Below, piece by piece: positions 47,831-60,654 of a stretch of 64,000 nucleotides of DNA; within the stretch, counting starts at the first letter, position 1; every line of letters starts with the position of its first letter. Below the pieces are notes generated by a model. That model was not told where the DNA came from, made no database searches, and saw only the letters and a list, made by a program, of their open reading frames with translations. The DNA is from Chiridota heheva (Eukaryota > Echinodermata > Holothuroidea > Apodida > Chiridotidae): positions 182,001 to 246,000 of the forward strand of contig JAIGNY010000483.1 in assembly GCA_020152595.1 (NCBI GenBank), in the 5' to 3' direction. Position numbers and translations under genes: made by a program.

Positions 47831-48261
47831 AACTTCTCCCTGACCAGTACTACGAAATGGGGTTTTAGCTATGACGTAAGCAATTATGAGTTTGAATACC
47901 TCCAGTGCAAAACCATGGTGAGTAAAATCCTTCCTGCGCCCATAGCGTGTTTTATGTGCGAATCTCGAATTGATGGTACTTACTTTTAAATATGATTACC
48001 TCGAGAGTAAAAATGCACGAGCGCCAACTATTTAATTGAAAAACGTTTACTTTGAAAAACCACGAGTATTCACTCCGCGCCGCACCTGGGCGTAAGGTGT
48101 GGTGTGTATCCAATATTATAGTTTTAATCCAAAAGGAGAGACAAAGTCTGACATAATCCATATTTTATATGATAGAATTAAAAATAACAAATCTTCTGAC
48201 CAAGTTCCCGAAGCATCTAACACATTTATTGTAATTATTAAAAACTTTAATGCTACTGCTT

Positions 48262-49045
48262 TATAGTACCATGGAGGCCGCCATTTCATAATTCAAAACA
48301 TGCACATTATGTCATCACTTTTTTTTTTTTTTTAAGTGTCAAGGACATTTTTGTGCTCACATGAAATTATCAAAATATTCTGTTAAAAACTTTTTGTCAC
48401 ATTTTGGAACTTTTACATTAATAAAGAAATACATTCAATTCCTTTTGTCCCTATAGAGGGATTTTATCACGTGATTCTAATTCAAATGGACTCCATTTTG
48501 CAGGACAGCGGCTTCGTTGCGTTTCACGCGTCCTCACACAGCTCAGTCACATCACACGTACACCAAATATAGTACATGCTTACCTAACAGTACCAGTTCA
48601 GCGAATTTGACTGATTGCATCTTTTGCTCGTTTCCGATTGTTCTTTATATTTTGTTTAAGTAAGGTCTATTCTTACCGGGAATACGAAGAGTAACTTCAA
48701 CGTTAACGCCTTTTGATTGCTCGCTACTCAGACAAAGCCTACATACCCGATATAAAGTGTTCGCTGCAAATCCTAGTGTGTAAGGCAGTAAGGTAGTACC
48801 GTAGATTGAAAGCTGTTGCGTGGTACAACATAAACCCACTTCGAACGTCGATCAGGATCAGATGGAAATCGACAAATGTCTTTTTATTCCCCCGCACAAA
48901 TATATTAGTGCAACCCGCTGACGAAGTAGTTTTGACGGACAAAGTTACGTGACCTCGTGACGTCAGCCGAAACACTTATTGGGGAAATTATGTCATCATG
49001 CACAATATCATAATTGAACAAAATGGCAGCCTCTATGCGCGACTT
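48262..49045 (+). mobile_element. Possible foldback element with CATGGAGGCCGCCATTT-type ends
   Basis: CCATGGAGGCCGCCATTTCATAA plus GCACATTATGTCATCAC at the left pair with GTCATCATGCACAATATCATAA and AAATGGCAGCCTC at the right. The ends resemble the family E arms. No target duplication was identified. Confidence 0.5.
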
Positions 49046-49839
49046 CAAACATGAATAGCTTGAGATAGGAATAAGATTTTGACTTGCTGTGTTTGATGGT
49101 TGGTTAAGAATGTTATTCTCTATTATATGAAATTATGATTGTATCAGACTTTATGTCTCCTTTAAAGACTTTTTGTGAAATATTGAAGAGCAGTGATGCA
49201 AAATTGCAGAGGCTTGCTTTGAAACTGAAAGATTTGTGATTCAAAATACAAGATTTTCGGTCAAAAGCTGACTAGTAATAATTCAGTCAAATATAGACAG
49301 GAAGCCCACCATAAAAGGTTTTTTTTTTTAATATTTTTTATACCGGAATCAGCCTTTTCATTACTTTTTTAACCTCTATTTTTTTTTTCTTTGGAGGTTG
49401 ACAATTCCTACCCTTGCTTACACGTGCCAATGGTCCATTGCTGACGTTTGTGTAACCCTCCCTTCATTATCTTAGTCCTTTGAAAAGGGGAAATGAATCA
49501 TGAGGCTGCAGAGGCCTTTGATGTCATGATTGCATCAGTTGATGTAATTGTATTCCACTGGTAATTAACACGGATTCGCTATGACTCCAAACGGCGAAAT
49601 GAATCCGGTTGCACGGAGAATAATTCACAATTGTCTCTCGCTCTCCATAGTAGCGGCGTCGCGGGAGGATTTGAGGAGGGATTGCTGCCTCACTTTTCCA
49701 GTCCCCTCCCAGGTTTTGCAATTCGTCCAAATCTGAGGAAATGTCGAAAGGTACAGGTAGGTCCCTAATATCCCTCACAGTTCGTGGTGTCTAGCGCCAC
49801 CACTGGCTGTCCATTGGCTGTCTGTATTGTTTCACCAGG

Positions 49840-52310
49840 GTTTCTCCAGCTAATACACTGGTTTTAGATTTTAAGAATGCTGACTTTGCTGCACTTTCAT
49901 TTGTCATTTGATTGGACTTCTTTGCTCTGTGACTTAGAGCCTTTTGAAGCATGGGATGTTTTCCGAAATAAAGTTTAGGACGTTGTAAATAGGTTTGTCC
50001 CATTAAACAGTAGGGGAGAATCCTGGACTTTCAGTGTAATAATAAATACACCAAAATTGAAGCTTTGTATTCATTAAGATCCATGGAGGCCGCCATTTTA
50101 AGTATAGTGATAACATTAAGTCGAAGGGAATTTTTAATGAGAACGCGGGGGATATTTATTGAAAGGAAAAATTGATATCAAATGGATAATGACCACGGAC
50201 TTTTCAATATCATTGGTGGACTTTGCGATAAAATAACAATAGACTTCCGTTGACAGGTCGTTGGCCTTTTGAACAGCCCTCTCGACACATGATTCTGTGT
50301 TGGCTTCGTCGGCGTTGATATCGTGTACATGCATCATACGTTAGATTACACAAATACTACCGTTTTCTTAGTAAAAATCCCATTGATATAACGTTATCAC
50401 AAGTTAAAATGGCGGCCTCCGTGGATCTTAATGAATACGAAGCTTCAAGTTTTGGTGTATTTTCTTATTACACCAAAAGTCCAGGACTCTTCCTGACTGT
50501 TAAAGAAAGTCTGTATGCGTAATGGCGGCCAGTGTGGATGCCTCAGGAGGTTTTGCGGGCTGTTCGGAAAAATAAGAAGTTGTGGCCTTGTTATAAAACT
50601 GAGGGTGTCCTGCGGTGCTTTCTAGGTATAAGGATCATGAAAAGTTCACAAAGGGTTTGGTAAGAGATACTAAAGTGCTTTTTCTTTAAACGTTTGTCCA
50701 AAGAGGTTAAGATTAATCCTAAGTCGTGTCATTCTTATGTTCGCTCAAAGCAAAAAAACAAGGAGGTTGTTGGTCCCCTTCAGGGTAATGATAGTGTTAC
50801 TATCAATAGTGGTAGGGACATGGCTAAGGTTTTGAATGACTGCTTTGTGTCTGTTTTTACTAAGGAGTCAGTGCTGATGATGTTGTGAATTATCTTAGTG
50901 TGTACCCTCTCGCATCCATTAAGAATTTTAATTTTTCAGTTGATGTTGTGTCTAAGAAGTTGAAGGGTTGAATTCAAATAAAGCATCTGGTCCAGATGGT
51001 ATACATCCTGCTGTCTTACGTGAGTGTTCTGATGTTCTTTCTGTTCCCCCTGAGTATATCTTTTCAAAGTGTTTTGATGTTGGTGTTATTCCTAGTGATT
51101 GCAGTCAATTGCTAAGGATATTGTTCTAGATCATTTACTGGTCAATGATGTGTTGAATTTAACCCAGCATGGGTTCTAACCTAATAGGTCTTGTGTTTCT
51201 AATCTATTGGAGTTTCCTGTTGCTGTTACTAAACTATAGTTGATTCTGATCATAATGTGGATGTTATCTATTTAGATTTTGATAAGGTTCCGTTAGGCAG
51301 GCTCATGAAGAAAACAAGAGCGCTTGGTGTGGAGTGAAAGTGTGCCAGTTATAAAAAAAAATTGGTTAGTTGACAGGTCACTAAGATTTGTTGTTAGTGG
51401 TGAAATATCTCAGGGTTCTGTATTAGGTCCGTTTCTTTTGTAAATCTTCATTAATGATATTGCTGAAATTTGCTGATTACACTAACTGACTAAGCTGTAC
51501 AGGATTGTTGATGATGCTAGGGATTCTTCACTTTTGCAAACTGATCTGGATAAGTTAGTTTCTTGCTCCCAAACGTGGCAGATTTCATTCAATGTTGATC
51601 AATGCAAAGTTATTCATTTTGGTCAGAGCAATTTGGCTTTTGATTACTGCATGAATGGTTCAAATCTTGGTTGTGTTCATCAAGAAAGAGATTCATAGGT
51701 GTTGCCATTACTAGCAATCTGAAGCCTTCTAAACACGGTGTTTTAGCAGCTGCAAGGACAAATAGAATGCTTGGTTTGAATAGGAAGAAATGTTTGTTTT
51801 CTTGGTAAAAAAGGTTGTTCTTAATTTGTATAAGCAGTTAGTCAGGCCCCGCCTTGAGTATGCTATTCAGGCTTGGAGTCCCTTTTATGAGAACGATAAG
51901 TCCATTTGGGAGCGGGTTCAGCGAAGAGCCACTAGACTTATTCCCAAAGTAAGGATCTCTCTTATGATTCTAGGTTGCGAATTCTTGGTTTAACCAGAGA
52001 AGAGTACGTGGCGATATGATACAGGTTTTTAAGTTCCTATCTGGTAGTGATGCTTTGACTTCCTGTTAATTCTTGCATCTTTCAGCTAATCCTCATGTGA
52101 CACGTGGTAACAGTTTGAAGTTGACCAAAGAGTTCTCACGGATAGATATTAGGCGTTTTAGCTTTTTGCAAAGAGTTATTAATGAGTGGAATGGTTTGCC
52201 TGGGTGAGTGGTTAGCTCCAATTCTGTTCACAATTTTAAAGTCAACATCGATAAGTTCTTCACTACTCTGGGCATCTTTGATTTTTTTTTTTTTTTTGTG
52301 GTGGTGGTGT
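49840..52310 (+). pseudogene. CR1/jockey-like LINE pseudogene, interrupted by MITE E2
   Basis: Broken frames spell an almost full RT-containing LINE. It opens with LVLDFKNADF and FEAWDVFRNKVL. After the MITE it continues RPVWMPQEVLRAVRKNKKLW, SKEVKINPKSCHSYVRSKQ, GPDGIHPAVLREC, LNLTQHGF, ISQGSVLGP, DLDKLVSCSQTWQISFNVDQ, VRPRLEYAIQAW and VQRRATRLIP, closing with FKVNIDKFFTTLGIF. The YADD box has decayed (near 51475). Many stops and indels are present, so it is dead. The endonuclease domain is not recognisable upstream, implying 5' truncation near 49.8 kb. It ends at a poly-T/GTGG tract about 52,280-52,310. Confidence 0.85.
50007..50498 (-). mobile_element. TTAA-flanked foldback MITE, family E copy 2, inserted in a LINE
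   Basis: TTAA at 50003-50006 and 50499-50502 bracket ACAGTAGGGGAGAATCCTGG ... CCAGGACTCTTCCTGACTG. Removing the element and one TTAA restores the LINE frame across the site (FVPLKKVCMRNG leading to RPVWMPQEVL), which fixes the target duplication exactly. Confidence 0.9.
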
Positions 52311-53399
52311 TAGTTTGGGATTTTTAGGGGGTAACTAACCCTTCTTAGCCCGTCATCTTGTTATGTTATATATCTCTTATATTTGAACGCCGGAACTAAC
52401 AAAAAGTCTAAAACAAAGAGTCTTTGTTTCGTATTTTTGATTGTTCAGACAGTTGTAGGTCATATATTTTTGACTAGGACATTTTTGGCTTACATGTTAC
52501 ATTTATCACGTGGGGGTGTGGGAAAGATATGACTGTTTTTAGATCGGCAGGTGGTATAGCCAGCTTTTCGGAATGGATTCCCTCAATGTGGGAACATATG
52601 ACAATACCTACAACATTTTTCGAATACTTAGTAAAATTAATTGTCTATTAAACTTGTTGTAGACTAAATTTAGCTGGAGAGCTAAACAGGGTGATGGCCT
52701 GACAATCTTTTAAACTACTTCAGTAAATTTATACCATGTGTTTTTTTTTTTTTTTCCGGAGGTCTCGGTCCAGAAAAAGATTCATGATGACAAAGCGGAC
52801 CGAAGTATCATCGTTTTCTTGGACGAATTTGTACTTTTACAGAGTGCAGTTTCAGAAAGGTAATCAATAACAAATTTTGAAAACAAAGCAAAATGTTTCG
52901 GAGATATGCACTCTGTCTAAATCATTTTGCACTAAAAGAGATCCGCTATGACCCGAAAATGGCGGAACAAAATATGGTCAAACAAGGAATGATGCCATAT
53001 TGCCCCTACTCTTATCACACGGTGTTGAATTAAACATAACCTGAAGTGCTCAAGGATTAATTTTGTTATTCATGCAAAAATACCCCCTCCCCCTCCCTTC
53101 CGCTTCATTGAGCATACCAGACTTTTTTTTATGTTGCAAAACTATAATACATTTCGCATCATTCTCTGTGGCAATGGTGAGGGCCCAGCATTAGGAAAGA
53201 AAGATGAAATAAATTGAAATTGTCTATAGAGTAAGGATACACTGTAACTGACTATGAAACTATTTTCAATGGAAGGAAGTGGGGGAAGGATGGAGGGGGG
53301 GGGGGGGGCTGATCACTTTTGAACCAAATTTCTCACTTTTTAGAATGGGGTGGCGGAAAAAACCATCAAAACCGAATCTAAGCAACCACCCCCCTCAAA

Positions 53400-53665
53400 A
53401 GAGAAAAAATAAGATATTTTGCGGGAAAACTTTTGATATTTTCAGGAACTTGAAACCTTTGGATATTTCAGGGAAAACCGCGGATATGATACTTTCAGTG
53501 AATATTGGATATTTTGAGAGAACTTTCTGATATTTTGAGAGAAAATTTGATATTTGAGTAAAGCTTCTGAAATTTTGAGTACAAATTAGGGTATTTTGAG
53601 AGAAAATTCGAATATTTTGACCGTTCAGGAAACATTAAGATATTTTGGGGAAAACGTCGATAGTT
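53400..53665 (+). repeat. Degenerate GATATTTTGAGAGAAAATTT repeat
   Basis: About ten imperfect 20-25 base units, similar in style to 39115-39350 and 45428-45890. Confidence 0.65.
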
Positions 53666-54719
53666 TTTTTGATAGCTCTAAATAGTTGAAACATGTTAAC
53701 AGGTCTTTAGTTCAAAAATTTAGTCTTCACAAATGTTGTGATCCTTTTCCCCAATATTGATGGTATGCAACTGAACTCTACATCGTTTTCATCAGGCAGT
53801 CAGGATTACAAAGCATTATCAATCATTATGATTTTTCTGTTTGCAAATTTTCCGATTTTCTTGAAATTTCCGGCCGAGGGGGTTGCCCCTCTGCCCCCTT
53901 TAGCTACGACGCTGCTTGACTACTCGAAATTCTATGGTACCTATTGCCTGCCAGCTCGACGTGCTTCCACATGTTAAGTTTTATGGTTCCGGTGAGTTAT
54001 TCTCACGAATTTCTGAAATGGCCAATATATCAAAGAGTAAAACTTGTCAATAATGATAATCACGGAATCAAAAACGCAAAGTTAAAATCTGAATTTTTCA
54101 ATTCTCCCGTTTATGATTAATTAATGTAATTAATTTCACTGCTTTTGTACGTTTATCTATCTATCAAAAACTAAAAAAAATGCCCAAAAATTTGCGTGTA
54201 TGCTGCCCGACGGCTGCAGCCCCTCGACCCCTGTCCCGTACGCCTATGTGCACTAGAAGCACAGTATCATTGAACACTTTGTTGGTGAATATTCTCCCTA
54301 TAGGCTGCTATAGGCCTAACGTGCATTCTATTCCACTGACAACGAGTGTATCGCATTCTGGACTACTTTTTTGTTAAATTTTCAACAATTAAAAAAAAAA
54401 AATGTAAGGTTTTGTAAATTTCACGGCAAAGCCAAAGTATTTCAAAAAGGAACCCGTTGGGCAAAGAACCCCATTCTTATAAGTAAAGTATTCTCATTAA
54501 TTTATTTGTCTGTTTTAAAATGATATAACACAATTTAAACGTCAAAAAAGCAATCTAAATGTTCTACTATTTGGAACAAATATTAAAGCAATGGCGAATA
54601 ACCATACATAGCGATATAATAATAATACATTTATTTTTATTACATATTATAGCATAGTGTTCAAATTATGAAAATATTGATAAGAAGCGTGTGTAAGAAT
54701 TGACAAATTAGTTACGAAT

Positions 54720-54845
54720 ATTCCGATACAGGTAGGATATTATACAACACACAGATACATGTGGTGTGTTCAGCAAATGATTCTGATACAGCTAGGATAT
54801 TATACAACACACAGATACATGTGGTGTGTTCAGCAAATGATTATC
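54720..54845 (+). repeat. 60-bp direct duplication
   Basis: GATACAGSTAGGATATTATACAACACACAG...CAGCAAATGATT occurs twice at a period of 60. Confidence 0.9.
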
Positions 54846-56478
54846 AAAAAATAAATTTCAAAGTTCAGAGTACAACAACGAATAATCGGAATTTGTAGAA
54901 GTGAAAATCATGTTATATATGATACAGTGCAACATGCCAAGAGTCTCTTGGATTGTAAATGTATCAGGTAGGGTAGAACGGGCAGAAGCGACTCCATTTT
55001 CACTGTTTAAAAAAAGTAAATAACGTCCATAGAGTCAATTATGCAAAGACTATGTCCTTATCATGGATCATATGCCATAACAGTGGCTGTTTTTGTTAAG
55101 TATGATAGAAAGAGCCAAAAAAATGTCCCATTTGTCCCCGAGTATATGAGGGGAAATGGGACGGGTGTTGGGAGGAGTGGGACAATGAGACATTAAAACA
55201 TACAAATACTCAACCCTCAACAATTGCGTTTTTTTTTTTGTGGTCGCCGACTCCGAATAAACCTGGCGGCCCAACATGACCAAGCTTCCTCATTGTCAAC
55301 ATTTTGATCGCCAAAATAGTCAGTTACTCGCCAGTACAAAAACAAATGTTTTAGATTATAAATTTGATTAAAAAGATCCTTCTTCCCCGACGGTTTTCCT
55401 GCATGAATAATTTAACTTCATACTTCAATAACAACTCTTTTTTTTTCAGTCACCTCTCTGCATGTATTACGTGCGCTAACTGGCGACCACTTGACTACGT
55501 ATGTCCGTAACGGGACCACGTATGTCCGTATGATATTGTTGCTCAGCGATATGTTGTTGTACTTAAATTGTATCGGCACTACAGGGCTTGTCAGCTTGTG
55601 GGGACAAGGTAACGGTGTAAAAAAAAATCGGGATTAGGACAGGACTGCCAGTAATTTTGAAATAAATAGGGACAACGAATGTGTTTCTGATACATTTAGC
55701 AACATTAGTACGTTATACACAGATTGCAGCAATGATTCTAAACAATGTGAACAGATGAGTATGATCAAATATTATAAAATTGCTGTTAAAATTTAGTATA
55801 AAATTGCTATTATATTTCCTAAGGCTTTAGCAATATTTACTGATAATCATTGTATTAATGGTATACAGACAGGTCACAACGATAAGAGCCTAAATGGCTT
55901 AAAATATCTTGACAACCAGCAACAAATCGTAACAATTGTCCATCTTAAAACTTAGATACCTGATTGAAATAAATTGAGCAATATTCCGTGACCTCAAAAT
56001 GCATGGGACAAGAAGAAAATTGCTTGTTTTCCGGTGCTTTCCCCCAAATATGTTGAATAGGAGAACTTACAGTGAACAGGAAATTTCACATCATTATTAT
56101 TATAACCTTGAATCAGATTTATTAGTAGAAGGCAATTTGCGAATCTGTGATTTTAAAATTAGGGAAAGCTATATAAAGAATCTTAGCCGTATCCCTGGTC
56201 ATACATCAACGCTTTTGTTCATGTTGAAACTTGTTCAATCATTGATTTGTCATAACTTAAAAACTGGGACCCTTTGAATACTCAATGCTTTTTCATCATT
56301 GCGTTAAAATCTTTACCTGCGTATACCTTTAATGATCAACTCTGTAAATTTCTACAAAGGTTTGAATGCACTTTCGTCAGGAAAACATTTCTAATTTCGT
56401 GTGAGAGAAAAAACTAAGAATACAGATAATAAGCAATGATTATAAGCAATAATACTAATGGATAGTTTGCGCATAGCC

Positions 56479-56484
56479 TTTATT
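56479..56484 (-). terminator. Poly(A) signal AATAAA
   Basis: A perfect AATAAA on the minus strand lies 46 bases beyond the stop codon of the long-helical protein gene, giving a short 3' UTR with cleavage expected around 56455-56470. Confidence 0.55.
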
Positions 56485-56529
56485 AACTAGGCAAGTTGAA
56501 ACTTCCAATGTCTTAATGTCGGGGCTCAG

Positions 56530-57606
56530 TTACTCTTTCAATGCTTTTGCTGGGTTATTATTGATAAATGGAATGAACTTGCGTAGTAAAGAAGAACGCT
56601 CTTTTCCAAGATCGTTTTCGATCTTCTTCAGCTGTCTAGCTTCCCATTCATCCACATAGTTCTTGTCAGAGTCTCCCTGTGCTTCAATTGCAGCCATGTC
56701 TGATCGAACGGAGGGCAAGACACCGGCAAACGCCCGACAATCTGCATTGAGCTTCTTCGCGTTATTCTTCATCATCGAATAGTACCTTTTCTGCATGTTT
56801 TCTTTTGCTTTTCCACCCATCTTACCCATCTTGTCAAGTTCAAAGCGTGTTACCTCGAAAAATTCAGCGCAAATACTTAAGCCCTGGATGAAATTATGAA
56901 GGGCGGGAATAAGGACTTCCTTGACCATTTCGGTAGCTCGGCACATTATTGCAGTATGTGTCTCTTTTGCATTTGCCTGAACTATTTTGGACTTAGCTTC
57001 AGCATCTTTATCACTACCAATTGCATTCCCTATTACATTTCCAATACCAAACGTAAACAGTCCAACTATAGCTCCAATAGCCTTCGCATTATCTGCTTCG
57101 GCTTGTAAGGCCTCTGCATTCCTCCGAAATTGATTAACTTCTTCTTTGTATCGCTGCTGTAGCTCTGTCATAGCTACAAATGTGGTTTCAGCCTTTGCGC
57201 ATGTTTGTTTCATACTCGTCATGATTGTTTCGTGCATGCCGACTAAGACTTTACACAAATCTTCATATTGGATGACATCAGCAACAATATCTTTCAAACA
57301 TTCTTTCCAATCATCGTATTCCAGTACCTCGTAGTTGTCGAAGTATTCGCTCAGGTTAGTCACACACTGCGTTGCAATGGGGAGGACTGTGTTGCAATAG
57401 ATCAAACCGTTTCTTCTTGTTTCATCTCGAAGTTGGTTAAACTGGACAACTGCGTCATCGTTAGAAGCCGAACTGACCTTTAGTTGGTTATCTAAGTACA
57501 AAAGACAGTACGAAAACAGCGACATATTTTTAGGCAGCATTCTCAGTTTCTGGTCGAAGCTCAAAAGTTGTTCTTCACTCATTTCCTTCGCGTGTTCCAA
57601 AGCCAT
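56530..57606 (-). CDS. Long-helical protein with central hydrophobic hairpin (alpha-pore-forming or apolipoprotein-L-like architecture)
   Basis: This is the best single open reading frame in the window: 358 residues from the first in-frame ATG (57606), which sits in a strong context (A at -3, G at +4). The frame stays open 78 bases upstream to a splice acceptor (TTTTTTTTTCCAG) at 57686. Splicing to the proposed exon near 62.54 kb would place an in-frame TGA at the junction, supporting 57606 as the start. The protein is almost wholly helical. Amphipathic heptad-like segments (about residues 135-175 and 200-260) flank a Gly-rich hydrophobic hairpin at about 175-197 (core AIGAIVGLFTFGIGNVIG). 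This layout is known from ClyA/HBL/Nhe-type alpha-pore-forming proteins and from apolipoprotein L; the length also fits the HBL/Nhe group. There is no classical signal peptide. The coding region is one exon, so horizontal origin is possible. Function is inference only; no homology search was possible. Confidence 0.75.
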   Translation of the reverse strand: MALEHAKEMSEEQLLSFDQKLRMLPKNMSLFSYCLLYLDNQLKVSSASNDDAVVQFNQLRDETRRNGLIYCNTVLPIATQCVTNLSEYFDNYEVLEYDDWKECLKDIVADVIQYEDLCKVLVGMHETIMTSMKQTCAKAETTFVAMTELQQRYKEEVNQFRRNAEALQAEADNAKAIGAIVGLFTFGIGNVIGNAIGSDKDAEAKSKIVQANAKETHTAIMCRATEMVKEVLIPALHNFIQGLSICAEFFEVTRFELDKMGKMGGKAKENMQKRYYSMMKNNAKKLNADCRAFAGVLPSVRSDMAAIEAQGDSDKNYVDEWEARQLKKIENDLGKERSSLLRKFIPFINNNPAKALKE

Positions 57607-58445
57607 TTCTGCTAATTTCTTATTCTTGATAATATGTAATGTAGGTGGCAATCTTAAACTCGTTTCACTGTGTGCGGAATTTGATCTGGAAAAAAAAACA
57701 AGAAAAGGCGCTCACAGTAATATATAATAGTCTACAGGCCAGATATTTTGCTTGCTACCACAAATTTAGTGTGAAGTTTTAGCTTTCCCATTTAAAAACC
57801 AAAATTGCGTCAAAAATGGCGCCAAAATGGTAAAATTTCAAAAACATTCCTAAGGACTGAATGATAACAAAATACGCATTAGAATCACCAATCAAACCGC
57901 ATCAAATATTTAAATCAAATATTTAAATGGAAGTTTTTTAAAGCATTTCCAACAACTTTGCTTAAATAAAATAGCTTCCAAAATGCAGCAAAAATGGTAA
58001 AATTCTAACAAATTCCTATAACATCAAAATACTCAGTAAAATCTTTCATGACTTGTCCTTCTCCTTAAAAATTTGTTCCAGCAAATCATAACCACAAAGT
58101 TACTGTAGCAAATAGTGAGACGACTTTATCTTAATTAAAATAACCACACAATAAGGACTTCATCCATTGCTAGTATGATATTCAGCACTAACTTCCACAA
58201 CAACTAAGGTTTTCAGAATAAAGAAAGTAAAGGGGAAAAATCTGACCCGACCTGGTTATTTATCATGTCGAATCTGACTGTTTGAAACTTTAAGGAGCAG
58301 AACAACTAATGTTGGTCAAATCACATTTTGTTTAATCTAACATTTATGGGAAGATATTGAAAAAAAATCGTAAAACAATGTTCAGTTTCTATCAAAGATG
58401 TTTGCCAGCATCACCTCCATCGTTACTAAAACTAAGTATTGAAAT

Positions 58446-59535
58446 CCGGTAGCATGCCTATTAACAGTTCGGTAGCTTCTCCACTTATGGAGAAAATTAG
58501 TTTCGTCCGGAGAGGGGAAAATCTCAGACACAATTTTGAAGATTACACATGATGCCTTTAACAAAACAGCGTAACACTATGGCACAGAACTTGTATGGGT
58601 TTTAGAAATTTTATAACCAAGTAGGTCAATTTCATTTTTAAAATCTATACTTATTAATCTACAAATTAGAGTCCAGATCCCAAATGGACATCCACCACGC
58701 CGTTTCAGAGATATTTAATGACAAACTTACAAATTCTGGCCTGTTTTCGCTGGAAATTATCGAAGTAACGCAGACACCACCCGGTACCAAACAAGAACTT
58801 GAAGAGAATGTCCATTGCACAAACAGGTATGCACACAAGGCAGCCTGGTATCTTCGCACGTACAATGACCGCATATTAGCTATTTAAAACCGTAGATCAA
58901 AGCACTTGTAAATGGAAATCCAGAAGTTACATAATTTACCATAGGTTTTTTCCTCTTCGGGGAAAAATATTTTTATCCTGGAGAGGGGAATCTACCGAAC
59001 TGAAATGTTACTTAAAAATGGAAACATTTACATGGAAGCCGCCATTTTGTGATATTTCCCATGATCCTTTGCTAACCTTACGTTAAAGCCTTATGCGATG
59101 TTACATATTTCAAATTTGAACTTGATCTGGGAAAATATCTTTGTTAGGGAAAACTTAAAACTCATGAAAATACCTCCATTGCTGTCATGGCTACAACTTT
59201 CCACTCCTTGCATTTAATATGTTTATACCACGCCGTTTTCGAAATATTAGAAAAAACAGACAACGCAGCTAGTCTTTTAGGCGCAAAACGGCCATTTTGA
59301 AAATTAAAATACTTTTCAACACAATGATTTTTAATATTTCAAGTACATCATTAAAAACTATGACATTTTATTGCAACATCTAAACAATAGGGCTGAATTA
59401 ATTCAATATTCTCGTGTGTTATATATGTTCCTATTAATAGGCATGCTTCTGGACTGAACAATATGGCTGCATGACTTCAATATTCTCGTGTCTTATATAT
59501 GTTTATGTTCCTATTAATAGGCATGCTACCGGACT
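58446..59535 (+). repeat. Inverted pair ended by CCGGTAGCATGCCTATTAA
   Basis: The motif at 58446 is mirrored by TTAATAGGCATGCTACCGG at 59510-59530, and a ~70-80-bp direct duplication of that end lies at 59390-59530. Internal arms are weak, so the element border is uncertain. Confidence 0.5.
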
Positions 59536-59838
59536 GTAAAAGTATATGCACCTTTTTGGGGTAAATTCCTCCTACATAGAGTAGTTTCAAACAATTGCGT
59601 CAATTAATTTTGTCCTACCTGCCTACAGTCTTAAGCATTTATTTGAGTAAAAATACATCAAATAAAAATCCTAAATGTTCTTAATAGTATCGTTAGACTG
59701 CTGATTTTAATTACCAATCAGTATAAAATAGTCGTATGATACTCCAAGTAACAAACTTCAAAGAATAATCAATATGCAGAAAATTACACTAATCAAACTA
59801 TATGAAAGAAACTGTCAATTTGTTAGTCAAGGTGTTAA

Positions 59839-60416
59839 AGGAATATTCATAAGTTTTTTTGTAACCTTTATAAAAAAAAAGATAAACATTTTAGAAACAA
59901 TTTAGTACAAAAATCAATTTGATATGTATTTTATTTCCACCAGGAGATATTCAAATTTTAAGGTTCACAAAAAATGTCAATAAACGAATAGGAAAAGGCT
60001 CAGTATGACATCACAGCAACACATTCTCCCACAAAGTTTATGTATTTTATTGAAATCTATCACCTTTTTTCATTTGTAAAACCTGCTAGAAAAATAAATT
60101 GATGAAAGTTCTGTATTTATCATACATTGCCAAATATACCCTACTTCAATAAGTTTTGGAAATTGTTTCTAATCATACAGAAACAACCAATTAACGTTCA
60201 AAGAAATACATAAACATTTCCAATGGAATTGTCTCTATGACATCATCAAACACGAATTCATCATAATGTACAAAACACTTTAAAAAGCAATTGCGAAATC
60301 TTTAAAAATCCGTTTCTCCTGAACGGAATATGATATCAACTTGATTTTTGTACCAAATTGGCTCTAAAAGCTGCTCTTTCAAATAAAAGTTAAACAAAAA
60401 CAATGGGAATATTTCT
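59839..60416 (-). mobile_element. MITE family A copy 3, complete, TTAA on both sides
   Basis: TTAA at 59835-59838 and 60417-60420 bracket AGGAATATTC ... GAATATTTCT. The interior is the reverse complement of copies 1 and 2 (ATGACATCACAGCAACACAT, GACATCATCAAACACG). It sits in the proposed intron of the long-helical protein gene. Confidence 0.8.
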
Positions 60417-60654
60417 TTAACTGAAATGGAAAATCAAAATGGGTGCCATGGTGAAAGCGAAGATGAGTGCCGAGTGGATTAAAATGGCGAAAGGCAACAG
60501 AAGGAATATCAAAAACAGAAGAATTGTTGGACATATGAAGCCATATAACTCTAAATATTTGGGACGTCTGAAATATTTCTCAGAAAGCATGGAATGGCAA
60601 CTGAAATGGTAAAGAACCTTGTGGCAAAAGATGAAAGGCACCCAGCATATGGCA

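Larger units (their letters stand above)
52310..56450. other. Unassigned 4 kb apart from two minor repeats
   Basis: Beyond the repeat at 53400 and the duplication at 54720, only short frames are seen. The 92-codon frame at 55999-56277 is not recognised. Confidence 0.5.

Noticed and set aside
49524..50003. Two minus-strand frames in the same register separated by one TAG, looking like a broken 155-codon gene
   Set aside because: The + strand of the same bases reads as a CR1-like LINE (VLDFKNADF, FEAWDVFRNKVL) that continues across MITE E2. The minus frames are shadows.
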